Shown here one piece after another: positions 35,101 to 41,977 of a stretch of 63,699 nucleotides of DNA. The translations under genes and the position numbers were made by a program. The notes beneath the pieces were generated by a model, which was not told the DNA's origin, did not search any database, and worked only from the letters and a program-made list of their open reading frames with translations. Each line of letters starts with the position of its first letter. Position 1 is the stretch's first letter. Source of the DNA: an uncultured Faecalicatena sp. (GTDB lineage: Bacteria; Bacillota; Clostridia; Lachnospirales; Lachnospiraceae); contig CAOKHZ010000025.1 in assembly GCA_948468385.1 (NCBI GenBank), positions 1 through 63,699 of the forward strand. The letters run 5' to 3'.

Positions 35101-36482
35101 TCCTCTTCTTCCGCATTCATGTCATTACCGCCCTCGGCTTCTAAGTCACCATTCTCCGTTCCCGCTTCTTTGTTCTCGGTTCCAAGTTCCACGTTCTCTC
35201 CGTCCTCGTCACTTGAATCCGCATTTTCCTCGCCGTCCGTGTCCTCGACTCCCGAATTCGTACTATCCTCGCCGTCCGCGTCCTCGACTTCCGGATTCAC
35301 GCCGTCCGCACCTTCCGTTCCCGGATTTTCATTCGCATCCTCGCCCGGCTCCGTGCTTTCCGTTCCAACCGCGTCCTCGCCGATATGTTTATACGCCCGC
35401 TCCATCTCTGTCACCTTCAAATATGCGAAGATGTGGCCGTCGTTTGCGGCGTACCTATTTTCTCTTACCTCATTGCCACTGTTTCCCTCGATGACCTTGA
35501 TTTCATTGCTTCCATTATCATAAGAAGAAACAATGCCCATCTGCGTACTTGTTTCTTCGCCGCTACGATGAAAGAACACGATGTCGCCTACCTTCGGCTC
35601 GTATCCGTCCGCCGTTATCAAATATCCGGCATTTGCCCCGTTTGCAATTCTCCCGTGCCAACTGCCGGAATCTTTCTCATTTGTAAACATTCCCGTATTC
35701 GCCAACCTTGCATAATGAAGGCAGAAGTTTACGAACGCCGCATCCCAATCAGCATACACGTCACCCATGAATTGACCATAGCGGGTGTAACCCTTGTGGC
35801 TTCCATTCTCCGCAATCTGATAATTGTTCATGCTTTCCTTGTATCCAAGCTGCTTCTGTGCGGCCGTTGCCAAATCCTCGCCCCAGTTGCCCGACCAGGA
35901 AACGTTCGCGTACTGTGCGTCCCACTTGGACGCGTCCTCCACGTCCGCGCTTAGATCAATCCGGCAAACTTCTGTGTGCGCGTGCTCTTCCTTTCCGCAT
36001 ACGAGCTGTCTCTCGTGGCAGTCAACCGTGTGTGCATGCTCCTCGGACTCTTCCATGCCGCAGACAAGGTTGCTTCTCGACTCGTAGCAGGCCTCCCCGT
36101 GCTGGTGTCCTTCGGACTCTTCCATGCCACAAACGAGAGTGCCGTCCTCCTGATAGCATTCCTCCACATGCGCATGCCCTTCATGCTCTTCCTGGCCGCA
36201 TACCAACACGTTTTCCGTCTGGTGGCATTCTTCCACATGTTGATGCCCTTCGCTTTCCTCCCGGCCGCAAATCAACACGTCCTGATAACACTCTTCCACA
36301 TGTTGATGCTCTTCCATTCCGCATTTTGCCTCTTCGGTCATGGCTACCCCGTACTGCGTCAATATTCCCACGACGCCACCAAACACGATTACCACCAGAA
36401 GCATCACGGCGATATTTGCCTTCCTACGCTTTCTCTGCCGCCTATTCAACTCATTTAAATATTCTTTCACAAGTTTTTGCAT
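32163..36482 (-). CDS. Giant tip adhesin with Cys/His repeats and pseudo-CHAP domain, locus 2
   Basis: 1439 residues. N-terminus as in the locus 1 tip, six Cys/His repeats (about 54-175), a CHAP-like domain with Asp in place of the catalytic Cys (DWDAAFVNFCLHYA), a long acidic Glu/Asp/Asn linker, and beta domains. Instead of a fibro-slime domain it has a jelly-roll-like module (NGSFEKP ... GWKTTSVAGEIEIAW ... FAELNAEG ... LYQDVLSI ... IDDVHFSQYL), resembling the carbohydrate-binding DUF642/CBM type. It ends with pilin-like modules and YELPSTGGAGIYLYM, a membrane helix and basic tail. The binding head is thus replaced while both ends are conserved. Confidence 0.85.
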   Translation of the reverse strand: MQKLVKEYLNELNRRQRKRRKANIAVMLLVVIVFGGVVGILTQYGVAMTEEAKCGMEEHQHVEECYQDVLICGREESEGHQHVEECHQTENVLVCGQEEHEGHAHVEECYQEDGTLVCGMEESEGHQHGEACYESRSNLVCGMEESEEHAHTVDCHERQLVCGKEEHAHTEVCRIDLSADVEDASKWDAQYANVSWSGNWGEDLATAAQKQLGYKESMNNYQIAENGSHKGYTRYGQFMGDVYADWDAAFVNFCLHYARLANTGMFTNEKDSGSWHGRIANGANAGYLITADGYEPKVGDIVFFHRSGEETSTQMGIVSSYDNGSNEIKVIEGNSGNEVRENRYAANDGHIFAYLKVTEMERAYKHIGEDAVGTESTEPGEDANENPGTEGADGVNPEVEDADGEDSTNSGVEDTDGEENADSSDEDGENVELGTENKEAGTENGDLEAEGGNDMNAEEEEEIPAAVVEELEKSPAYEASYEDDMGTIHVAAGAGTIPEGAELSVKKIEPVMTTADLNDEEVVDAREINDQYELTAKKLLEESKKNNTTLEGFLAYDISFLVDGVEVEPNGPVKVTMDFNEAVKPEGVSENATVAVNHLKEDATAEDGVVVEDLTEKAATTITTKEEEVAVEKVELVTGSFSTFVISWQLGGYPFGTLSVECVDQNGNVIEGLELLEEDVSLAFQEGKEWDLWDLIGVAEITKNGITYTPQEIQLGLRNSEEEWSGDEVRKVEAKEGSYHFYASDGSEAQVISYFEFGDNYCLHVVFEAPETGTLGINIVDNIMKEGRLEASLNLPEDLQEIYEQAREDGKAIKYVWLKSVNNGEFVQSKPKQYDNGQYNVDETVDENIAENANERGGWVNVALDGGALNDTQRTVTYKVELWIGEEPVAISKPFEITYYSEVQNGSFEKPVVENKNASDPPYMQKNQNEIEGWKTTSVAGEIEIAWSRNGYINSQYYGRDSGWTTVHADEGEQFAELNAEGVGALYQDVLSIRGTVLHYSFAHRARPMSNNAKDHMYLLIVPTWVAEKGIPSNERASNDYTVEIDTLTEVEWLKRHKNDVDANGNLLYPDVYVQDYVAGPREWVTHTGDYMPEYNLNRFFFVSAEEYTPTMGNFIDDVHFSQYLPAPEKGKFSFRINKTIVGLDDAAVEQLKTKLEFEITMIDKSSGKPIDIAEIPATLKATDERMKWEKSGFDGSWFGIATFDNIEIGENTYTISVTEKNADMDSYQLDTSVTVITSKEETVSDDGQSTVGTMGTVDVSENVSRGLRFTNAYSQNINYAWEVVKCSSSDPTKKVDGAVFALKKGEETVATGTSREEDGIVEWTWADGMDETKLDGEYILSETSAPGGYVATTETMTLTFKGGKLEPISNPSEGSHINVTLDQANYKYTILVKNDVEFYELPSTGGAGIYLYMFGGVLLMAAAALITYRNKRREVLRS

Positions 36483-36494
36483 CTTCTCACCTTC

Positions 36495-37097
36495 TTAGTG
36501 CATGACTTCTATACGATCCAACGGCCATATCCTCCATACCACCTTGCCGACAATCTGGCTTCGTTCCACGCATCCGATGGCCCTGACACGGCTGTCTACG
36601 GACTCCGTGCGATTATCTCCAAGCACGAATACCATGTTCTCGGGCACCTCGTAAGGAAACTCCTGATTACACTTGCCAAGATTTTTCTCGGTTACATATG
36701 GTTCGTCAAGCAACTCGCCGTTGACATATACATTTCCTTCCTGGTCTATCTCTATATAATCTCCCGCGCATCCTATCACGCGCTTTAGGAGTATCTCTCC
36801 CCCATAATAAAACCCAATGACGTCTCCGGCCTCGACCGTCTTCGTCTGATAGAGAAACACGATTTCCCCGTTTCTCATCGTCGGCATCATGCTCGAGCCG
36901 TTGACCTCCAGCAACATGAAAAACCTTGTCACCAGCAATGCCGCCATGGCGGCCGCCACGATGAGTGCCCCGGCAACTCCTCTCAAGGCCTTTCGAAAGT
37001 CCCTTTTGGATTCCACTCTTTCAAGTTCCGCCTTAAGAAGCTCCACGGGAGGAATCTTTATCTTGTTCTCTTGCTTCTCCTGATTCTCGTTATCCAT
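36495..37097 (-). CDS. Signal peptidase I, LepB/Ser-Lys type, locus 2
   Basis: 200 residues, paralogue of 20438-21016. Nucleophile Ser in NGSSMMPTM, Lys in LLKRVIGCAGD, then GDYIEIDQEGNVYVNG and LGDNRTESVDSR. One membrane helix follows a charged amphipathic N-terminus. The ATG overlaps the coiled-coil gene's stop as ATGGATAA (8 bases). The tip adhesin gene follows after 12 bases. Confidence 0.9.
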   Translation of the reverse strand: MDNENQEKQENKIKIPPVELLKAELERVESKRDFRKALRGVAGALIVAAAMAALLVTRFFMLLEVNGSSMMPTMRNGEIVFLYQTKTVEAGDVIGFYYGGEILLKRVIGCAGDYIEIDQEGNVYVNGELLDEPYVTEKNLGKCNQEFPYEVPENMVFVLGDNRTESVDSRVRAIGCVERSQIVGKVVWRIWPLDRIEVMH

Positions 37098-37725
37098 GTA
37101 CGCCCCCCGAGGATGCCAACGGCATGTCGTTTGGCGCCTCCTCAGCCCCCGGACTTACGTCCTGTACAATACAAGCCTTCTCCTGGGACAAAAGCATCAC
37201 GTTCTTACGCCTTGCGTATGCCTGCGACACGTCAAGAATGTCTGACCGTCGGTCGGCCTCGCGATTCGGCTTCCAATCGGCTCCGTCAGAAGCCTGACGT
37301 TCCCCGGCCATCGCGGCCGCCGTCGCCTCCCCGCACAATCGCTTCACGTTCAGCAGGTACTGCTCCGCGCTACGCTGCGCCACCTCGAATATCCCATTAA
37401 GCCGAAGTGCCGCCTCGGCGATGGAACCCGCCTCGTTCAATTCAATAAGCTTCGTCGTGCGCATCTCCTCAATCGTGCCGTTAAGTTCCGCAATTGCCGC
37501 GTCCTTCTGGTTCAGACGTTCGTCCTTCACGTTCAGTTTTACCTTCAAGCGCTCGTAGCTTTCTTCCAGCACCGCAAGCCGCGCGCTCGTCTCGTCCAGT
37601 TCTTGTTGCAACCTCTCCGTTTCCTCACACTGCACGATGAGCATTTGCAAAAGTTCCCTGCGCTTCAGCCTGCGCAATTCTTTCTCCGCCATGTCGCCCC
37701 TGCCTTTCCTCGTCCGCCGTTTCAT
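37090..37725 (-). CDS. Coiled-coil protein before LepB, locus 2
   Basis: Up to 211 residues, paralogue of 21009-21554, with KELRRLKRRELLQMLIVQCEE, a coiled coil to about residue 125 and a longer variable C-terminal part. No signal peptide. Start either at ATG 37725, which overlaps the preceding gene's stop (ATGA), or at ATG 37692 (MAEKELRR). Family unknown to me; conserved linkage to LepB in both loci implies a role in the export or assembly step. Confidence 0.7.
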   Translation of the reverse strand: MKRRTRKGRGDMAEKELRRLKRRELLQMLIVQCEETERLQQELDETSARLAVLEESYERLKVKLNVKDERLNQKDAAIAELNGTIEEMRTTKLIELNEAGSIAEAALRLNGIFEVAQRSAEQYLLNVKRLCGEATAAAMAGERQASDGADWKPNREADRRSDILDVSQAYARRKNVMLLSQEKACIVQDVSPGAEEAPNDMPLASSGGVHG

Positions 37726-38243
37726 CCATCCAATCGTCTCGACGGTTCGTCTGCCCCGTTCATCCTTCCCGCCTCGTCAAGCGTACCGTCAATAATCTTA
37801 ATCAGCTCCAACACCGACCTGAAATATACCGTCTTGTCTTCGTCAAGATAAGTGACCCGTCCCTGCCAGCTGCTATGCTGCCTATGTGAAACGCGGATGA
37901 CAAATGTTCCCATGTCTCCATGTTTTTCCAACAATTCTTCGTCTTCCATGACCCTTGTCATCCCTTCCTTCTTTTTTACGTCATACGTGCGCCCGTGTAT
38001 GTCCCTGACACTCGTGTCCCGATGCGGAAACCCCAAGGCGTTAAACAACTCCTCCGCCGTCCGTATGACTTGCTCATATCCGCAAAAGGGAATCCCTTTC
38101 CTATTAAACGCGTGGTACAAGCGGCCTTGAGGGCTCCCTTTGTCATTTCCGTCCACGCATAACATGATTCCATTTATTGTCCCTATATAACGTCCTGACC
38201 CCGCCATATACACCATGCCCTTTCCATAAAGTGGGCTCTTCAT
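37722..38243 (-). CDS. Hypothetical protein heading fibre operon 2
   Basis: Up to 173 residues, soluble, not recognised. Visible features: GSGRYIGTINGIMLCVDGNDKG, RTAEELFNALGFPHRDTSVRDIHGRTYD and a Gln/Trp-rich stretch (RVSHRQHSSWQGRVTYLDEDKTVYFRSVLELIKIIDG). The last resembles small regulatory proteins of signalling partners, but no domain can be named. Start uncertain: ATG 38243 has a poor ribosome binding site, ATG 38207 (MAGSGRY) follows GGAAAGGG. No counterpart in locus 1. It lies between the BTAD regulator and the operon and may be a co-regulator. Confidence 0.65.
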   Translation of the reverse strand: MKSPLYGKGMVYMAGSGRYIGTINGIMLCVDGNDKGSPQGRLYHAFNRKGIPFCGYEQVIRTAEELFNALGFPHRDTSVRDIHGRTYDVKKKEGMTRVMEDEELLEKHGDMGTFVIRVSHRQHSSWQGRVTYLDEDKTVYFRSVLELIKIIDGTLDEAGRMNGADEPSRRLDG

Positions 38244-38326
38244 GACACTTATCTTAACAGCCCAAGACTATCCCCTTAACTATCCATTCCATGAAAAAAT
38301 GCGTTTTTTCCATTTTTCAGATTATT

Positions 38327-39520
38327 TCACGCTTCGCAAATCACGCTATTTACTCGGTATTCAATCCCCGTGCGCTCCCTGCCAATGGTAAAATTCCTGC
38401 TGATGCGTTTTTCAATCACGCCGCAGTTTTCGCGGGTCGTATTGACCAACAAAACCAAAAACTGCCCGCTTCCATATTGGTTGATAATGTCCCCGTGCCG
38501 CACGGAACACTGAATCGCCTCGCCCAACCGTTCGGACAACGACTCCAACTTCTCCCCCTCCTTCATGGGATTCCCCTTGCCGTCCACCAAGGTGCACAGC
38601 ATAAGATAAACACTTTGGCCGCCCCGCTCCATCATCCTCCCGATAATGTGATAAATCCCCTTAAATACCGGGTAAGTACACCGATATCCACCCTGAACCT
38701 CTCCTGAGTCCTCGGACAAGTCCCGCTGTATTTGGTCAATCACCCCGTAGGCATGCCTCATGCGATCTCCCAGCTTATCCATTGTTTCGGAAATTTTTGC
38801 CGACGGGCGCACTCCCCTCTCCATGATATATTCATCCACCGTCTCCGCATAAAGGCGAGCCGCCTCCTCGTATCTTCCGCTCTCCACCAACGCCTCCATG
38901 GTCAGGCACTCCCAGTCGGAAAACGGGGAGATTTTTGTCGCATACTTTCCAAGCTCTTCCAGTTGAATCCAATCCTCTTTCTTCCTTAATATAAAAGCCG
39001 CCGACTCCACGCACTCACAAAACATGTTTCGATAGCGTCTTGCCTCGGCTCCCGCCCACAAGACTCCGGCATAATCTGAAAGAAACTCCCCCTGATATGT
39101 GTAGCAAGCTTCCCGATAAAGATTTAACCGTTCTTCCTCGTCCTCTTCGTCCGCCGCCCTGACGCATAACTCGTCAAAAACCCTAGCGTCCTCGCTTATC
39201 GGAATCAGAGGCGTCCAATGATAGACTCCCTTCTCCAGCCTGATATAATTTACGTCCGGGAGCCCCATGCTCTTTAGCTTCCGCTTTGACTTATAAACAA
39301 TCGTCTGCAGCGCCTGGTGGCGATTCTCCACGTCCCTGTCCCCAAACAGCACTTCTTCCAAAGTATCCCTGCCCACGCCGTCCATGACGTTATGCAAAAG
39401 CATTTGCATCAAACTTGTAAAATGCGTGTCCCTGATTCTTTCCCCCGTCAATGGCTTTCCATTATAGTGCATTTGAAAATTTCCAAACATCCGAACCCGT
39501 AATACGTCTGGCTGATCCAT
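38327..39520 (-). CDS. BTAD-domain transcriptional regulator with degenerate GGDEF-like C-terminus
   Basis: 397 residues. N-terminal winged-helix DNA-binding domain (about 5-100: RVRMFGNFQMHYNGKPL ... NYIRLEKGVYHW), a BTAD helical domain (about 105-255: YQGEFLSDYAGVLWAGAEARRY), and a C-terminal domain resembling GGDEF but without a GGDEF motif (about 280-395: YLMLCTLVDGKG ... HGDIINQYGSGQFLVLLVN). BTAD proteins of the SARP/AfsR group activate adjacent operons. Its place just upstream of fibre operon 2, same strand, makes it the likely activator of that operon. AAGGAGTGGGG precedes the ATG. Confidence 0.85.
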   Translation of the reverse strand: MDQPDVLRVRMFGNFQMHYNGKPLTGERIRDTHFTSLMQMLLHNVMDGVGRDTLEEVLFGDRDVENRHQALQTIVYKSKRKLKSMGLPDVNYIRLEKGVYHWTPLIPISEDARVFDELCVRAADEEDEEERLNLYREACYTYQGEFLSDYAGVLWAGAEARRYRNMFCECVESAAFILRKKEDWIQLEELGKYATKISPFSDWECLTMEALVESGRYEEAARLYAETVDEYIMERGVRPSAKISETMDKLGDRMRHAYGVIDQIQRDLSEDSGEVQGGYRCTYPVFKGIYHIIGRMMERGGQSVYLMLCTLVDGKGNPMKEGEKLESLSERLGEAIQCSVRHGDIINQYGSGQFLVLLVNTTRENCGVIEKRISRNFTIGRERTGIEYRVNSVICEA

Positions 39521-39558
39521 GTCCCCACTCCTTGCGCTCGCCTTTCACTTCACACTTC

Positions 39559-39580
39559 GGAAAAAGGTATACCTTTTTCC
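39559..39580. promoter_or_regulatory. Palindrome A upstream of the BTAD regulator
   Basis: A perfect 22-bp palindrome with core AAAAAGGTATACCTTTTT. A near copy is at 39750-39770. It lies 39 bases before the BTAD start, where an operator or a serine-recombinase crossover site would make sense. Confidence 0.55.
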
Positions 39581-39590
39581 CGGAAGACGA

Positions 39591-39650
39591 TTGTCAAAAA
39601 AGAACAAATGTGATAATATAATTTAGAGGTCTTTCGAGACCCTTTTTGTT
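39591..39650 (+). promoter_or_regulatory. Plus-strand promoter followed at once by a terminator hairpin
   Basis: TTGTCA (39591), 17-base spacer and TAATAT (39614-39619), then GGTCTTTCGAGACC with a tail CTTTTTGTT (39628-39650). The hairpin begins about 8 bases after the -10, so a transcript would barely clear it. It may be a promoter turned away from the operon by inversion, or a chance arrangement. Confidence 0.4.
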
Positions 39651-39701
39651 AAACTTGTCCAAAAGAAGCTCGTTTTATAGCTGGATTTTGGGCATATTCT
39701 G

Positions 39702-39720
39702 TTATTTATGTCATAAATAA
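39702..39720. promoter_or_regulatory. 19-bp dyad between the palindromes
   Basis: TTATTTATGTCATAAATAA: 9-bp arms around a central T. Typical of an operator for a dimeric regulator; the protein is unknown. Confidence 0.4.
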
Positions 39721-39749
39721 AAAAAGTGCACCTCTTCCTCCACGACAAA

Positions 39750-39770
39750 GAAAAAGGTATACTTTTTTCC
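39750..39770. promoter_or_regulatory. Palindrome B upstream of the BTAD regulator
   Basis: GAAAAAGGTATACTTTTTTC, one mismatch from palindrome A; the two share GAAAAAGGTATAC as direct repeat about 190 bases apart. The interval 39521-39945 contains no gene, only these sites. Confidence 0.5.
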
Positions 39771-39945
39771 ACTTTTTCCCATTAATTGATGAAGTTGTAC
39801 ACTTTGAATCTAACCACCTCCCTCTCGTTTTAAAGAACTTTCGCCAGACATGACTTCGTCAATGTAGCTCGAATCAACAAAAAACAAGTTGCATTTCGAT
39901 TCTCAAAATGCTATGGTATTTATATAAAAACGAAAGGAACGTAAC

Positions 39946-40799
39946 ATGCAGAAAAAGACACCAGATTACGACAACGTGTTCAAAACAATGAAGAACAAAT
40001 TTCCGACTTCCTCATCAAAATTGAAAGCGAAGTCTATCTCCTGGAATGCCAGAGTTATGACGACGGCTCCATGGCAATACGAATTGCCGAATACGCCTTT
40101 ATCGTCGCGAGGCAGTTTGCGACATGGGACATTGGCCACGCGACAATTCCGATGCCCCGATTCTCTGTAATCTATGTCAAGAGAACGGAAAGGACGCCCG
40201 AAAAAACGACGATTACCTTCACCTTTCCAGATGGCCAGGCGGTAAATTATGAATCAACAAACGTAATTCTGGAGAATCTTACAAAAGAGAACATCGTCGA
40301 AAAACAATTGTTTCCATATATTCCGTTTTACATTGCAAGGTACGAAAAGGAACTGGCATTCGGGAACAAGATTAACGATGCCGTGAAAGATTTAGAATAT
40401 TTCCGGGACGAAATGATTCACCTGCACAAAAGGGGAACGTTGTCAGACGACGAGTTGGTAGACTTGATGGGCTTCGTGAATACGATTATCACACACATCA
40501 CGAACGGAAATCATAACGAAGAAAGGTTGGTGAGCATCATGGGTGGAACCGTAATTGAAACAGAATCCGAAAAATTGATACGTCGGGGAATTAAACAAGG
40601 CATTGATCAAGGCATCAGTCAGGGCATCAGTCAGGGCATCAGCCAGGGCATCAGCCAAGGAAAAGCCCAAATGATTATTGAAATGGGGCAGGAAGACGGC
40701 CTTGATGATTTGACGATTTTGAAGAGGCTGCAAGACAAGGTTGGAATTTCCCTGGAAAAGGCAATTCTTTATTTAAAACAATATGGAAAAGCAAACTAA
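39946..40799 (+). pseudogene. Rpn-family (PD-(D/E)XK nuclease/transposase-like) gene with internal deletion
   Basis: The start MQKKTPDYDNVFKTMK is typical of the Rpn/YhgA-like family. After about 18 codons the frame breaks. In the next frame the family continues as ISDFLIKIESEVYLLECQSYDDGSMAIRIAEYAFIVARQF, where ECQ is the E-x-K/Q part of the nuclease motif, and runs intact to 40799. Around 40 residues are missing at the join. From 40071 on an ATG-initiated 242-residue frame remains open. The C-terminus carries five GISQ/GIDQ repeats. Rpn proteins promote recA-independent recombination. The ribosome binding site AAAGGAA lies before 39946. Confidence 0.75.
40599..40658 (+). repeat. Five 12-bp tandem repeats encoding GI(S/D)Q
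   Basis: Units GGCATCAGTCAG, GGCATCAGCCAG and variants in frame within the Rpn-like gene. Such GxxQ tails are usual in this family and can vary in number by slippage. Confidence 0.8.
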
Positions 40800-40969
40800 A
40801 AAACACCTTTTAATGCCCAAAGAGGCGCAAATATATTTATGAAACCCATACTACGTGCCTTCGCAACGAGCTTGGACGATCAAGGAGCTTTTTCGGCCGA
40901 TCACAACGCCGATCGGCCGAAAAAGTCATCTCATAGAATTTGCCGCATTTCCCGCGCCGTATCCTACCT

Positions 40970-41566
40970 CTATTTATCCGCCGCGACCCACTTTTTAAAG
41001 GTGTGAGAATCCACGCCCAATCGTTTAGCCGCGGCCGTGGTCGTGCACGTTCCCGCCTCCCACAATATCTTCACGCTTTCAAACTCCTCTGGAATTTCCT
41101 TTGGCTTCCTCCCCAGATGAACTCCCTTGAGCCTGGCCGCCGCGATGCCCTCCGCCTGCCGCTGCCGAATATTGGTGCGTTCCGTCTCCGCCATGTATGA
41201 CATGAGCGTGAGCATGAGCTGCGCCACCACCTTCCCGAGAAGGTCGTTTTCCAACCCCACATTCAAAATCGGCAAGTCCAGAACGATGATGCCCGCCTTC
41301 TTCTCCACCGTAATGACTCTCCACTGTTCCAGAAGTTCGTCAAAATGCCGCCCCAGCCGGTCGATGCTTTTGATGACCAAAATGTCGTTTTCACTCAGCA
41401 CTTCCAGCACCTGCCGATAGCCCGGCCTATCAAAATCCTTCCCCGACTGCCTATCCACGTACACGTTTTCCTCCGGCACGCCGTACTCCCTCATGGAGAG
41501 CCATTGCCGATCCTCATTCTGTTCCTTCGTGGATACGCGGATGTACCCATAGACATTTCTTATCAT
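40970..41566 (-). CDS. Small serine recombinase (resolvase/invertase type)
   Basis: 198 residues. Resolvase catalytic domain with the nucleophile Ser12 (GYIRVSTKEQNEDRQ), DRQSGKDFDRPGY, DILVIKSIDRLGRHFDELLEQW (Arg-rich active-site helix) and the long E helix, then a C-terminal helix-turn-helix (EAGTCTTTAAAKRLGVDSHTFKKW). This is the plan of Hin/Gin-type invertases and Tn3 resolvases. An AAGGAGGA site precedes the ATG. No transposase lies next to it, so it could be a stand-alone DNA invertase; the palindrome pair at 39559/39750 is a candidate target. Confidence 0.85.
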   Translation of the reverse strand: MIRNVYGYIRVSTKEQNEDRQWLSMREYGVPEENVYVDRQSGKDFDRPGYRQVLEVLSENDILVIKSIDRLGRHFDELLEQWRVITVEKKAGIIVLDLPILNVGLENDLLGKVVAQLMLTLMSYMAETERTNIRQRQAEGIAAARLKGVHLGRKPKEIPEEFESVKILWEAGTCTTTAAAKRLGVDSHTFKKWVAADK

Positions 41567-41637
41567 TTGTAAAATCCTCCTTCTCTTTTAGTAAACACAT
41601 GTCCGTTACTATTTTAAAGGATATTTTACATAATATT

Positions 41638-41670
41638 ATACTCACGGCCGATAAAATCTGCCGTGAGTAT
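41638..41670. repeat. Intergenic hairpin related to the dispersed hairpin elements
   Basis: ATACTCACGGC (41638-41648) and GCCGTGAGTAT (41660-41670) form an 11-bp stem. The following TTGCACCCTCCCGCA resembles TTTCACCCTCGCGGCA after the hairpin at 53734. It is upstream of the resolvase gene. Confidence 0.45.
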
Positions 41671-41758
41671 TGCACCCTCCCGCATCCGAAACATGCGGGT
41701 AAAACTGTTCCGCCCTGGCTGAACCGTTACGATTTTTCACTTAACGTCTTCTTCCAAT

Positions 41759-41937
41759 TCATTCTTCCGATTCTTTCCTTCGCCTCACGTCCATGCACGC
41801 CCTAGCCGCAAAACATGCCGCGGCCGTCGAGTACCCGCTCTCATGGCCCAGGAAAGCCACAATCAAAAAACGATTCCCGCCACAAACAACATGGTGCTTA
41901 TGACCTTGCACATCGTCGTATTTCCCTTTCCCATCAT
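41759..41937 (-). pseudogene. Small single-span membrane protein, frameshifted in a T6 run
   Basis: ATG 41937 with GGAGGG 5 bases upstream gives MMGKGNTTMCKVISTMLFVAGIVF and then stops. Adding one T to the run of six Ts (plus strand 41870-41875, as As) joins it to LIVAFLGHESGYSTAAACFAARACMDVRRRKESEE, completing one membrane helix and a basic tail of about 59 residues. It follows an Xre regulator gene on the same strand. The slip could be a reversible phase switch, a fixed mutation or a sequencing error. Confidence 0.5.
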
Positions 41938-41977
41938 TCTCGCCCTCCATATATCATCCATGAATAGTAACCGTCCG

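Noticed and set aside
15684-36482. Diversity-generating retroelement as cause of the differing tip heads
   Set aside because: No reverse transcriptase gene and no template/variable repeat pair seen in the window.
40599-40658. 12-bp direct repeats as a possible array or origin
   Set aside because: In-frame GISQ-coding repeats of the Rpn-like family tail.
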